Positions 11,858 to 24,035 of a stretch of DNA of 64,000 bases are shown in pieces. The notes under the pieces were generated by a model. That model made no database searches, was not told the DNA's origin, and saw only the letters and a list, made by a program, of their open reading frames with translations. Position 1 is the stretch's first letter. Every line of letters begins with the position of its first letter. The DNA is from Lytechinus pictus (taxonomy: Eukaryota; Echinodermata; Echinoidea; Temnopleuroida; Toxopneustidae), in NCBI RefSeq assembly GCF_037042905.1, contig NC_087247.1:43189920-43253919 (forward strand), written 5' to 3'. The position numbers and the translations under genes are program-made.

Positions 11858-13882
11858 AATAAGACAAGCAAGTTCAATATTCCTCGTCTTCCGATCCAAA
11901 CTTTTCGATATCAATTATAATCCATCAAGATACGTTTACCTTGTCTAAATATTTGAGAATATGAGATAAAACTCACGTCATAGCCCTGATAATGTTATTT
12001 ACGCAAAGTGTTTAATTTGGAACAGAATATCACAGATGGCTTCTTCACATCATACACTGTATACCCAGTGCTGACATATTAGCATTTCGGAAATTCGATG
12101 CGATGCCTCAATTACAGAATGATGAAATAGAATAACCAATTAAAGATATGAGCAAACATGATTGACTTATCCTATATATATCAAATCCTAAAACTAGTTC
12201 TCAACTCTTCGACAATCAAATGTTGCCAAACTACACTATAATTGCAATAAAAATATAACCGTATAAAGACTCCTCTCTTAAATGAAAAAAAACCTATTTC
12301 GGAGACTGAATTGGAATCGTAATATGTATACTAGTAATCTATTAAGAGAAAATAGTGCGAACAATTATCCATAAGAACTTATCTTATCAAGTACGTCTGT
12401 ATGTACTGAGTTTTGTTCTCTAGGCATCTATACCCTACAACTGCCTTTTAAATTCTTTTCCCGAATAAGAACTTTTACAAATGAATATACCATTGATTTC
12501 AATAAAGATCATGCATGCAATATTCATGTAATATTGTTTTGCTTTTGGGTTCAGAATGGTGGAATGTGTAAATGTGATGAATTGATGATGGCTTTTCAAG
12601 ATGCAATATTGAAGAGAATGAGAGAAATGCGAACAGCAGTTTGTCGAAATCCACAAAAAGGTTATAAAATAATGATTTTATTTTATGTCTTTGAAATGTC
12701 ACTTGTGAGCCTCCCTTGCATATGTCGTATAAAATGATTAAAGTTTTACATTAATTTGGTGAAACAGTTGCATGAATATATTATGTGTATATGTTTATAA
12801 ATACACCATGAGGAAACTGTTGATGTCATATCCCAACTTTCTTCTTTTTTATTTGATCATCTGAAATTGAATTCATTCAATTTTCTTTCTCCAAGTATGA
12901 ACAAAAAATGGATTGACAATAATATGTGTAAGGTAATCATTGTTGCAACTCATTTTGAATGTATGAAAATATGAAATAATTACGTTTTAATGTAAAAGAG
13001 AAAGTGGGATACATCATCGACCCATCTATTCCATATTCATGACAAAGTGCATAACTTTTGTCTTTTACAGAATATTGTTAAACTTTGAAATGCAATAACT
13101 CTGTTATTTGTAATAAAACTTGATGAATTCTTAGCGGTTTTTTTCCTATTTAATATACAATTATTTCTAGTCTGGCGTATACACTGTAAAAATGAAGTGC
13201 TAATTTAGCACTTACAGTGCTTGTATATGTGACTGCATTACGAGTGCTGATTTTCTAGTTTAAATTTGAACTAGAAAATCAGCACTCGTAGTGCAGTCAC
13301 TATGCAAAATTAGCACTTCATTTTTTTACAGTGTGTCACTTTAACATTATGCATTTCTTTTCGTTTGAACAAAGTTAGATGCAGTCATGGCAATTACAAC
13401 ATTATGAGACATTTGTATTTTATTTCAAACTTTATCTCTGTTCATCATTTTAAAATGCAAATCTTATCATTTTATTTTTTCTTCATATCATTCAGAAAAT
13501 AGTATCAAAATCACTCATTTCCTTTCTTTTCCTTTCCTCCTTTTAAATTTTGATTTATTTAAAGTTGACATTCTTGGAGGGGATGGAAGGGGTGAGGTAC
13601 CCCCTCTTCTCACCACTGTGATTACTTCTACGGTATATGTTGACCCCTAATATGCCAGGATGACATTGACCTTAAACAGAAACAAAACGAACCAACGTGC
13701 TCATCGATAAATAATATAGAATAATCCATTTAATTATTAGCCCCATATGTTTGATAGATATTGAATTAAGATGGGAATAGGGGTAATCGTCCTCAGCAGT
13801 ATCAAGCCTTTATTTTCAGCATGTTTCAAGAAAAAATTGTCCGACCATCTTCAGCAATTAGTGAATAATTTCCATGACGTTT
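11858..13882. other. Intergenic region between convergent DNase genes B and C
   Basis: 3' flanks of B and C. It contains one palindromic MITE (13182-13333, listed separately). Otherwise AT-rich DNA with no exon I can support. An AATAAA on the plus strand near 12246 could end the gene B transcript. Confidence 0.5.
13182..13333. mobile_element. Palindromic MITE, copy 1 (CACTGTAAAAA ends)
   Basis: 152 bp, almost wholly one palindrome: ends CACTGTAAAAATGAAGTGC and its complement, centre TTCTAGTTTAAATTTGAACT. A second copy lies at 47151-47315. The left flank is TA and the right TG, compatible with a mutated TA target duplication. No coding capacity. Confidence 0.8.
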
Positions 13883-16800
13883 TTAATCAATAGTAAGTTC
13901 TACGGGGTAGTGATCGCTCACAGCCTTTGCCTGAGGAAATAAAAAAGAGTACAAGGAAAGTTTTTTTGAGATACTCTATACATCGAAGATAGTTACGGTG
14001 TTGATACGTGGTTCACTTGCAATTCCAAAATATGAGATTCGAAGTCAATGTTTAAATAAAAAATAATATTCTAACAAAATGCTGGGTGAAATTGGGAAAG
14101 ATAATAAGATAGCATAAAAACCATTCTTCTTAAGTACAACATTCTTAATCTGTACACATTAAAAGTATTATATATTCACACTTTATTGATCAGTATAGTT
14201 CTGGTCTTATTTTTCGCGTAATGATAGTGAAACGATTTTAATAGATCTCAGATTAACTCGGGTTCCAATAACACATTGAACTAAATTAGAAATGATTTAT
14301 TATTTTATAATTCCTTCAAAAATACTGAAACCTTAAACTATATATATACTCTCTAGAAAAATGAGACATCTTATACCAAACGATTAGTTAAAAAGTGGTG
14401 AAATCATAAACTTACTGCTGTATAGTCAAGACCGAAGAAATCGTCAAAGTAAAAGACACCAGCACCCGAAGTCATAGCCCTTAAATTTAATCCAGCTAAT
14501 ACAAATCTGCAGATGAAAAAGAAATTAGTACATAAGGCCTATGGATTTCATTCGAAATGGCCGATTATTCCAATAGTTGTATGCATATACTTATGAATTA
14601 TCATATTATACTTGAGTATCACATCCTCAGACAGGCAGAATATTGAACTAAAACTTGATTCCACCAATTGTCATATATATAAAAACAAAACATGGAACAA
14701 TGTTACGATATTTCAAGGATATCCTTACAATCGGTTGCGTTTCATAAATAGAGATTATCATTTTTATTATGATGATCCCTACATGCTTGATGACTTTTCA
14801 ATATAGGTATCGGGAGTCACAATTTCAGAAGGGGGTGACAGAAAGTAAAACATAGGACATATTTTCATTCTCGCTCCACAAGAGGGGAAGAGGGGCACCT
14901 GCAAGCAGGTCCACGTTGTATCTCAGACTACTATGTACAACTATTGGCAGGGGCGCGTCCCATTGGTGTTGCCCCTCGAGCTGCGAATGATTACGGTCCA
15001 TGTCAGTAAAAATCCATAAACACTCTTGCCTGTCGTATGCACAATTGGTGTTTCCAGAGACCGTTGTATCAGCCGAATCGGGTATCACCCAATCAAATTT
15101 CGATTGAGTGCGAAGTCGGATATTTTGCCAGTCATCACTTCCTACGTAAGAACAGTCTGCATTCAAATCACCCATGATAGCAACATCCTGCGAATTAGGG
15201 CATCATAGAATAATTGAATAAATGAATAAAAAAATCCGAGACGCTATTGAGAAGAGGGTTAGAGAAATTGGCGGCGCTAGGGTACCGTTGTGTTTGATTT
15301 ACTGAAAAGTGAGTTTCAGAGGTATTGCATTGTTGTTAAGGTAAATTGCCAATTCGTTCACTGCCAACTCGTCCACTCACCACATGGTCTAACTTCATTT
15401 AGTCTAATGCCATTCCATCCATCAACATTTCGTCTAAAAACCATTTGGTCCAATCATCATTTCGTCTAATCAACATTTCGTCTATTACCATTTCGTCTAA
15501 TAATCAGTTGGTCTAATACCCAATTTTCTTTTCACTCATTTTGCACAATTAACACTTAATACAATTTAATTAGACCAAATGGTGTATGGAATAAATGGCC
15601 ATTGGACAAACTGGTTATTAGACGGAATGGCATTAGACTAAATGAAGGTAGGCCATGCGGTGAGTGGACGAATTGGCATTAGACGAATAGGAAATAAACC
15701 GTTGTAATAAGACCAATCTCCTTTCCCATATCCTACTCTTCATTTATTTCTGCCTTGAAAAATCAAAGGGGTCACCCCTCCACGGAGGGGGGGGGGGGTA
15801 TGTGAGAGGGCCTCATCCTCATGTATTTAAAATACACCATAATGAACATGGAGTTTGAATATAACGCAATACAGTGTAACAAACAAACAGAATGAGTTAA
15901 AATGACAAGAAGTGCGAGTGGCTAATACCCACTAATAATACCGTGAATTTAACACTTATATAAAATAATCACTGCGAGGAATCACTGGCGTACGGATCGG
16001 AGGCATGGGGCCATAAGCCCCCAAATTTTAATGACAAAGAAGAAAAGGAGAAAATGAAAGGAAAGGAAAGGAAAAGAGGTGAAATATGATATTATTTTCC
16101 GAATGTCAAAATTTAAAACTAAAAATTATAATTTGGTTTCAAAACGTCAACATTGTTGCTCACTCACTCGCTCGCAGATTATTTTTAATAGAAATTTGGC
16201 CCAATGTCTCCTCCCCCCTCAAAATGTTTGGCTCACTTGATTCGGTCCTTTCACATGACTGAATTGTATAGTTTCAACACCACTGTATTGCAGTGTTTCA
16301 TTGTCGAAAGCAAAGGATTTATCCTTTGCTCTTGCAGTGCGACCAAACAAGGCTTGAAGTAGACACCATCGGGGGAATTTGTCTTCGATGAAACAATTCA
16401 CAAACCTACAGAATTTTAAACAGAAACCGTTTAAACTCAGAAACTCTGAGATGCTCCAAAGTGCTTATTTATACTGCCTGACTACAAAGTTTTAAATGAT
16501 CTAAGAAAGATGGTCTCACCCTGATTCCCCATTGGTTGACTGTATAATCATAGGCATCAGCCATAAGATCAAGTTCATTTACAGCATCGTCAGGTTTAGC
16601 ATGCAGCGCCATCACTACAAACTCACCAACACCTAACAAAAATTAGGGGTAATTGTAAAGAAGGCATGTGTCAATTCCGACTAAAAACCTGATTTCAATC
16701 AAAAGAGAAAAGAATAATGAAGCGTGACACATTTTTACCAAAGTCGGGTGTGACATAAAGAAATTCTGATATCCTTTAAAGTTATGTATAATATCATTGA

Positions 16801-19800
16801 AAAGTTATTATGGTTATACACAAATGAAGATCACGGATGATACAGTGAGAGAGTCGATGACGTCACATATTCGTTTCTTTAAAAAAAATTATTATATGAC
16901 CTAATTAGGCAATAAAGAAATATGATGAGAAAGAAACCCTTAATTAAACCAATATAGGTAAGATGAGAATTTTGGCAATTTCACATGTTCTTTGACCAGT
17001 CAAAACATGTATGATTTACATTATAAGAAGAGGAAAATAAATTGTTGATTTATACGTTAACATAAAAATAAAGTGAGTTTGCGATATCATCATCACCCTA
17101 ATGATAATTTAAGATCTGCATATACAGTAACCATGGTACTTTGTGCGAGTGTAAGCCAAAACTGCTAAATGTCATAGCATATGTTTCTTCTCATGTTGAT
17201 GAAATGTTTAGTGTTATCAGTTATGCTTGAATATTTTTTTCATTTTTTAACAGCCTGTTTTTGGGATGGAGTTTGAATTCAGTAAAAATACAAAACACTG
17301 AAAGAATATATACATTTTTGTATTTTCTTTTCTTCCTGTAACTGAACATAAATATTTCTGATAGAAATTTTAGATAGTCTAAAATCAGAAGAAAAAAAAA
17401 CACAGAGAAAAAAAAACAAGAATGAAATGTGGTGTTTTAGCTTTGTTTGTCTGGCTAGAATCAGGTATTTACGGCAGCATGTTAAGTGTAGCCTTCATTC
17501 GTTCTTTTCTTTGGGGGCAAAGGTGTGTAGGGGACCTTCCATGGACCCAGTTGGTGCCACCAGTTAAAATAAGTGTACCCCAATAATGTATTGATGGACA
17601 AAAGAATCCCATTAGTTATATCAAAATTACAGATGCCTATAAATATTGATTAGATTTGCATAATTATCACTCACGTGTAGAAGGGGCAGAAAACCTAACG
17701 ACGTAAGGCTCTCTCTCAAACCGATCTCCGTTATCCGGATACTCAAAAGAATCCAAAACGGTCATCTTGTTTTTCCTGATGTAGAATTGATCAGAGTGAT
17801 TTATAATCTAAGTTTAAAATCCATTAGGGCATTTATACAGAATATTAAAACCTGATTAAACTGGACAGGCGAAAAGACGTTTCACTTTGTCGCTAACGGT
17901 CAGAATAAGAAAATGTTTTGGCTACACTGAAAATTCAGGAATTAGAACAAAATACGGTGGTTTGGGAGGAGACGATATCCACTTTTGCATGATAGTTTTA
18001 CTTTTAGTGGAAGTGGGTGTGTCGGTTTTGTCTTAAATTTAATGTAATAATTCTTCGGAATATGTAAATTTAGTAATTTCAAAAATATTTTGCCGAAAGA
18101 ATGAAAATAAAATTCAATAAAACAATGAATTTCAGTACTTTACAAGGAATTGTTTAAGTGATGTGACGAAAATTGAATAAGCAATTGATATCGCTCATGC
18201 AATTCTTGGTGATTTGTTTTCTGCACACCTCTGTAGATTCGATAGTTCATCTATATGAATTTATGTAATTCCAAATTTTTCGCAACGGAAAACGATTTTT
18301 TTAATTCAATGAAAGCTTTCAAGTTTCAAAACATGTCTTAAAAATTGTCTTACTTGTAGAAGAATGCGTATTGCTCTTTGTAGGAACTGCGTCCGGCCCG
18401 TGAAGAGATCACCATATTATATTCTTCCGATGAATAACTTTTTTTAAAATAAAAATAGAAAAAAATATTTAAGACGATAGAAGGCGTACACACGGTGCTG
18501 ATGATAAAATAAACGAATGACAATCACCGTCGACTAAAAATTTTGCAAAAAACTGTTGACACTGCGTATAACCTTTCATTAGTCAAGATGCGTTTGATAT
18601 TTTTGAAATCGGCTAAATTTATCGGTTAGTTGAATAAAATACGGACTCATATGATTAATGAAGTCAATCATAATTCAAATTGTACGATATTTTATATTAA
18701 TTTTAAAGTGCATTTTTTTGTTGTTGAACCTTTAATTGCTAAGTTTATGGACATCCTGAAATTGTAAAATCTAAAACTGGCGATGTTTTCATTGTTACAC
18801 CAATGAAATGAATAAGATTATGCATTGGGTTTTACTTCCCAACTGCATTTAACACTCAACGCCTAAAAAAACGTTTCTTAAACATTCTATGTATCGCTAA
18901 TGGAGCTTCATGAATTTACTACTCAGAACGTATTCACACACAATTATGGTTAATCACGTTTTTCATACGTGTTTAACAGTTGTCTTTTCTTATCTATCAA
19001 CGGAAAGAGCTCAAAATCTATTTAGAACCTCATCGAGCGTGGGAATGTTACCAATAATCCTCAAAATATATACATGCCAAATACATTGACGGCAAAGCTT
19101 ATATAGCAAATCAATTTTTTTATCACTGTACAGCTCAAAATTTAGCTTTAGCTTGAAAGTATAATCAATTCTGTCCGTGAGTTTATTACATGAATCTTTA
19201 TTACTGCGTTCTTGTCACTGTAAATGCTTATATTTTTTTCTGATTCTGATCAAGAAGTAAAGAACTTTATTGCAATTCAAATCTATATAAACAGTTAAGT
19301 TTTATTTCTAATACATGATTACTTGAAATTAATCCTCATTCAAAGTATTTGTGAGATTTGGTTTGTGCGTATGGAAGTTTCAAACTGATTCAGAGGTATC
19401 CGGTTTGAACACGTCTGATCTTTAGGATGGCATAGCGTTAAAATTCGGTCCCCAGAAGTAAATCATCTAATCTGATCTGATACACATCCGTAAAACACAT
19501 ATATACACACCCAAACACAATGTAAAAGTTCATAGATTTCACAATGTAATGATTTTATATACAGTTAAAAGAAAATTACTGTTTTTTTTACATTACCTAT
19601 TGACTTCTTCTAGGAGCTCAACGATAGCCTCTCCTGAGCTGTCTCTGATTTCTTGGATTAAGACCATGTCGTAGAATGAGATTATCTAATGCAATTATAT
19701 GAATTCGAATATTCATTAGAATAAAATGAAACAACAAACTTGTAATCGTGTTAGTTGTTCCTTTACTTAGTAAGATCAACTCAGTCATTTTCGTAAGTTC

Positions 19801-20156
19801 TTAAAGGATGGTGGTTTTTTTTTTTTTTTTTTTTGGGGGGGGGGTTCAGTGGATACTTGGTGTTGTTATATTAAGTCTAAGAATAAGATATCACACATTG
19901 AAATACCTTTCACTGTGTTTTTTGTGACAAAATTCTGGTGATTTAAATTAGAAAGTATTACTTTTAAAGCACAAACCATGACCGTGCATATCGGCATAAA
20001 CCATTCGTATACCTGCTTCAACACGTTGACTACTTCAGGCTTTCCCATTTTGCTGACCCCCATCGTCTGTACATTAAAAGCTGCGATCTTCAGTGTTGCA
20101 GATACAGAAGAAAGACAAAGAGCAGCAAAAACCAAACATATACTTCCTCGAGCCAT
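13883..20156 (-). CDS. DNase I-like secreted endonuclease, gene C (complete, 8 exons, 275 aa)
   Basis: Exons on the minus strand: 20156-20013, 19685-19597, 18437-18354, 17775-17675, 16632-16520, 15187-15030, 14506-14416 and 13930-13883 (stop TAA), 828 bp in frame. Exons 2, 5, 6, 7 and 8 have exactly the lengths of gene B (89, 113, 158, 91, 48). The ATG at 20156 gives a signal peptide (residues 1-20) followed by TLKIAAFNVQT. A further in-frame ATG lies 36 bases upstream but lengthens the signal peptide for no gain. Catalytic residues: E60 (QEIR), E99 (SYKEQY), H150 (ALHA), D184/N186 (GDLNADC), D266-H267 (SDHYPVE). Exon 6 ends AG|GCAAGA, a GC-AG intron; the aligned site in gene B is a GT donor. 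A consensus TATA box lies at 20284-20277. The gene is tail to tail with B, with a 2 kb gap. It should be an active secreted DNase; the substitutions relative to B are conservative. Confidence 0.94.
15348..15680. repeat. Large inverted repeat with ATTTCGTCTAAT tandem core in intron 5 of DNase gene C
   Basis: Left arm GCCAATTCGTTCACTGCC with TCGTCCACTCACC, then CATTTAGTCTAATGCCATTCC. The right arm is the complement, GGAATGGCATTAGAC, then GGTGAGTGGACGAATTGGC, ending near 15678. The middle holds degenerate repeats of a 12-13 base unit around CATTTCGTCTAAT. MITE-like; target duplications not resolved. Confidence 0.65.
15780..16230. repeat. Degenerate G-tract / CACTGGCGTA element remnant
   Basis: A G-run at 15786-15798 and, at 15983, CACTGGCGTACGGATC, which resembles the hAT-like end seen at 49183. 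No matching right end is found, so only the left end of a decayed copy can be claimed. A GAAAG purine patch follows (16030-16080). Confidence 0.4.
19806..19852. repeat. T-run followed by G-run
   Basis: About 20 T then 10 G within intron 1 of gene C. The same T(n)G(n) arrangement occurs at 46431-46467. Simple sequence; possibly the tail of an old insertion. Confidence 0.5.
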
Positions 20157-20276
20157 TGCTACTGTGTTGAAATTGAACGAGGGAAAAACCAACGCGGTCT
20201 AGAAAATATGAAGACAGGGCTTGATCCAAAAGGTTGATGCCAAACTACACCTTTGAATTATGAAGAGAATTATGTG

Positions 20277-20284
20277 CTTTTATA
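20277..20284 (-). promoter_or_regulatory. TATA box of DNase gene C
   Basis: TATAAAAG on the minus strand, 121-128 bases upstream of the ATG of gene C. This predicts a start of transcription near 20250 and a 5' leader of about 95 bases without an obvious intron. It is a sequence match only; no initiator motif was confirmed. Confidence 0.5.
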
Positions 20285-21134
20285 TTGTAGATTTGATAAT
20301 CATATTATCCATTAAGTAACTAACAAAATAGGATTATTGGATTATTGGCGCGTGTCTGATAATGGATGCTTTCTGACCGGATGCATGGCTAAGGTGTCTT
20401 ACCCACGTGATCCTCGAGGTAGAAGAATTATTGGAAATTTTACATTAAAATTATTAAAGATATGATGCAGTCACAACGATGAATTATTATTGTTAATACG
20501 TAGACCAATTTATATTGATTATGCTTGCAAATTATAGTTGTTTATTGTTTTTGCCACTTGCATTGCAAGTTTAATATCTTTTCATGCACATACCCATTGA
20601 TAAAGTTTGAAATCTGAGTTTGATTAATATATATTTCTTCTCTTAGCAATAATCAATACATACTGTATACCATCAGGAATGTTGTTATTTTTTATATGAT
20701 ATGCTGATATAAAAGCTAACCATGGGAATAAGGATATACAGTTAATTTTGCTCCTTCCTCTCCTTCACTTAGAAACTCTAACGTATTGATTATTTTTTAC
20801 ATAAGCGTACACCCAAACAAGTTTAATAGACTGCAATGATAAGAGTTATGTTTATAATTTTGCCTTGTAAGTATTTCTACGTTTATTTGTAATAACGTTT
20901 GTGAAAATCATTTTCACAAACTTTTGAAAAGTAAGAGGTGCTCACTCAAGCACAAAGATTTTACAGTAATATCGCCATCTTTTTAAAGTTTATTTTCATA
21001 TGATTGTTTCAAACTGTAAACTTTTTGATACGCTCTGTGCTAATTAAAAAAAAATCAAACCCTACTTCACGCGTTTAGAATTGTATGCATTCAAATGACA
21101 AAACGAAAAAAAAACACGCGCATACCACTTTTAA

Positions 21135-21710
21135 AGGTCAAGTGCACCCCAGAAAATGTTAATTTGAATAAATAGAGAAAAATCAAACTAGCGCAACGCT
21201 GGAAATTTCATAAAAATTTGATGAAAATTAACAAAGTTATGACATTTTAAAGTTTCGCTTATGTTTTTTTTTTACAAAACAGTGATATGCACAACTCAGT
21301 GACATGCAAATGAAACAGTCGATGATGTCCTTCACTCACTATTTCTTTTGTTTTTCAATGTTTGAATTATACAATATTTCCTTTTTACAGATTTGAAAAT
21401 AAGGACCAACTTGAATGAACTATAACAATGCTAATTCCACTTGGTCAGGGAGGAATTAATCGTCGTTTCACTTGACAATGAGGAGAAAAATAGAATATTT
21501 CATATTTCATATAATAAAATACTAAAGAAATAGTGAGTATATGACGTCACCAGTCTCCTCATTTTCATACCGACAAGGATGTGCATATAGCTAAACTTTA
21601 AAATGTCATACCTTTCTTTTCTTTTTTTTTGATGAAATTTTAAGTGATATGCTTGTTGGAATTTTTCTATTTTTATTCAAATCAATTTTTAGTTGTGATG
21701 GACTTGTCCT
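21135..21710. mobile_element. TTAA-flanked inverted-repeat element, copy 1
   Basis: Ends AGGTCAAGTGCACCCC and GATGGACTTGTCCT, complementary apart from a few changes, flanked by TTAA on both sides (21131-21134 and 21711-21714). The interior is a long imperfect palindrome that includes CATATGCA-type AT-rich DNA and GTGACATGCAAATGA. Copy 2 is at 37742-38345 and a partial copy 3 at about 40411-40857. TTAA targets are typical of piggyBac and Kolobok elements; there is no transposase here, so it is non-autonomous. Confidence 0.75.
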
Positions 21711-22230
21711 TTAAGAACAAAAATCGGAAAGACAAATAATCATGTTACATATTTTCATGATGCATAATTATATCATTTTATTATGTACAACCGTAATATT
21801 TACAATGGTGAAGTGAAATTCAAAATGTATTTCCAATAATAGTCAACGAGAGCGTCCTTAAGTGATTCCAGACTATTTCGGTTATATCCATTTCAGGTAA
21901 CACAATTGGAATAATTTCATGCGTAAACTTGTTGCTCTATATATGTCACCGGAGTGAATCCAAGTCGAGGTTTCAATCCAAATTTCGTGAATGTAGAAGC
22001 TTTTGCCTTTTTACGAAATAATGTAATATTAAAGCTTGGTAGTAATAATGCTGAGGGAGGGAGTATTTCCGACATCCCATGAAGAAAATCCAATCCAATA
22101 CACTTATCATTATCTTTACTGATCATTATTCATTACATCGAGCAATCCGGTTTAATAAGATTGGAAGTTTGTCCAATCGCTTGAAATTCATATACATTGC
22201 GTATCAAAAACAAGTGGAACGCCTCTGACA

Positions 22231-23033
22231 GTCTCGCCTGCATTATAGCAGCAGTGCTGCCTTCCAAAATAGCTAATGAACAATTATTTACAGACGAAAA
22301 CACTAATATGATAATAAAATATTATGTCCATTGACCCAAAATGACCTTTGACCATGATCGTGTGACCTAAAACGTGCAAAACAATCATTTATACTTGATT
22401 ACCCTTATGTCGATGTTTCATGACCTAGATCAATAACTTTCTAAGTTATGATGCCAATTCAACACATACTTCCAACACGGCCAGAGTTCATTGACCTTTA
22501 AATGACCTTTGATTTTGGCCATGTTCCTGAAACGCGCACATGGTATTCAGGGATACATTGCTGCTCTTATGTCAAAGTTTCATGAACTAGTTCCATACAC
22601 TTTTAAAGTTATGATGACAATTCCACAAACACCCCCAACACTACCAAAGTTTGTTGACCCTAAATGACCCTTGACCTTGGTCATGGGACCTGAAACTCGC
22701 ACAGGATGTTCAAGGATACTTGACTGCTCTTATGCCCAAGTTTCACAAACTAGATTCATAAAAATTCAGTTATGATGACAATTCCTCAAATAACCCCAAC
22801 ATGGCCAAAGTTCGTTGACCCTAAGTGACCTTTGGCCTTAATTATGTGACCTGAAACTCAGGCAGGATGTTTAGTAATACTTGATTACCCTTACGTCCAA
22901 GTTTCATGAACTAGGTCCAAATAAGTTAAGACGACATTTCTAAAACTTAACCTTGGTTAAGATTTCAATGTTGACGTCACCGTCGCCGTCGGAAAGCGGC
23001 GCCTATTGTCTTGCTCTGCTATGCAGGCGAGAC
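22231..23033. mobile_element. TIR element with four ~161-bp internal tandem repeats
   Basis: The ends are complementary: GTCTCGCCTGCATTATAGCAG at the left and CTGCTATGCAGGCGAGAC at the right. Inside are four tandem units beginning with TGACCYTTG at 22342, 22503, 22665 and 22826, so the period is 161-162 bp. Each unit also carries GTGACCTGAAAC-like and CAAGTTTCATGAACTAG-like blocks. No coding frame. A decayed relative of the right end (CTGCTATACAGGGGAGAC) occurs at about 33400-33418. Confidence 0.75.
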
Positions 23034-23035
23034 AA

Positions 23036-23470
23036 AACGTGTTGAAAAGTCTATCAAATATTTTTTTCCTTCAAATTATGATGTCTATATTTCTGAGGTT
23101 CATAGATGCTCTAATGTCTTATCCCTCAAATGCCATTCAAAAAAATTAGATGACCTTCGACCTCATCAGTTTCTTGGACACATATGTGGTATACTCAAGT
23201 ATCATATTTATTAAGTATGAACATGATTGATGCAGAGATAAAGAAATCATAGCAAGTTGAATAAAAACTAGCAAAAAGTCTGATGATCAATATTTTTCAT
23301 TTTATGCCATTTGGCGCAAGCCTGTGTTTGAACCCCTGACAAAAAGTTTCGTGTTCATTCAAGCATGAACAGAACTCATTTTTTAAATGGCATTTAAAGA
23401 TAAGACTTAAGAGCATCTTCAACATCAAAATATAGACATCATAATTTTGATAGACTTTTAAAAACTGTCC
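23036..23470. mobile_element. MITE-like imperfect inverted repeat
   Basis: The left arm (about 23040-23140) contains AAAAGTCTATCAAA, ATTATGATGTCTATATTT and AAATGCCATT. The right arm (about 23372-23465) contains the complements AATGGCATTT, AAATATAGACATCATAA and TTGATAGACTTTT. It abuts the end of the previous TIR element. Fold-back with about 430 bp between tips; no coding capacity. Confidence 0.6.
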
Positions 23471-24035
23471 CGTTTTTTACGCACTGTATAAATAATATTT
23501 AAATCACCTTAATACTGAATTTGTTTTGAATAAAACTCCATATAAAAAACCTGTAAACATCTTATCATTTGACTATTATTTTTTGGACCGGTATAAATAC
23601 AACTACCCGACAATGATTCATGCAGTATTGATACAAAGGATGCATCAAAATATAAAACAATATAATTAACCGTTTAGAAACGTCTAGCAACATCCGAGTC
23701 ATTTTGTGAAATACAACACATAAAATCCAATTATTCATCAATATTTGTGCCGACAATGAATAAAATACATAATGATACTGATAATACATCACCTTTATAG
23801 TTTGTTTCTTTAATAATAGTGATAACAAAATAATGAATATTTACAAACGCTATAAACAAGAAGTATATACAATAGTGCGTACAATATACATTATATTTTA
23901 TATCCCCTGTAATTCCGATCGTATTTGTTGTGTTACAGTAGTCTATGTGACAATGTTTAACTCAATTCGACTGATTTAATTTAAAATTGAAATATCATAG
24001 TTTTTCTTAATTTTATAATTAAAATTCTGGTACAT

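Larger units (their letters stand above)
20157..24035. other. Intergenic region between DNase gene C and the EGF membrane-protein gene D
   Basis: Contains the TATA box and leader of gene C on the left and the 3' flank of gene D on the right. The centre is filled by three mobile elements (21135-21710, 22231-23033, about 23036-23470; listed separately). A 70-codon frame at 22126-21917 has no recognisable domain and I do not call it. Confidence 0.5.

Noticed and set aside
21917-22126. 70-codon minus-strand frame with LDFLHGMSEILPPSALLLPS
   Set aside because: No recognisable domain, no splice sites that join it to neighbours; kept out for lack of support.
22231-23033. CRISPR-like array because of regular spacing
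   Set aside because: Repeats are contiguous 161-bp units with no unique spacers, in animal DNA with introns.
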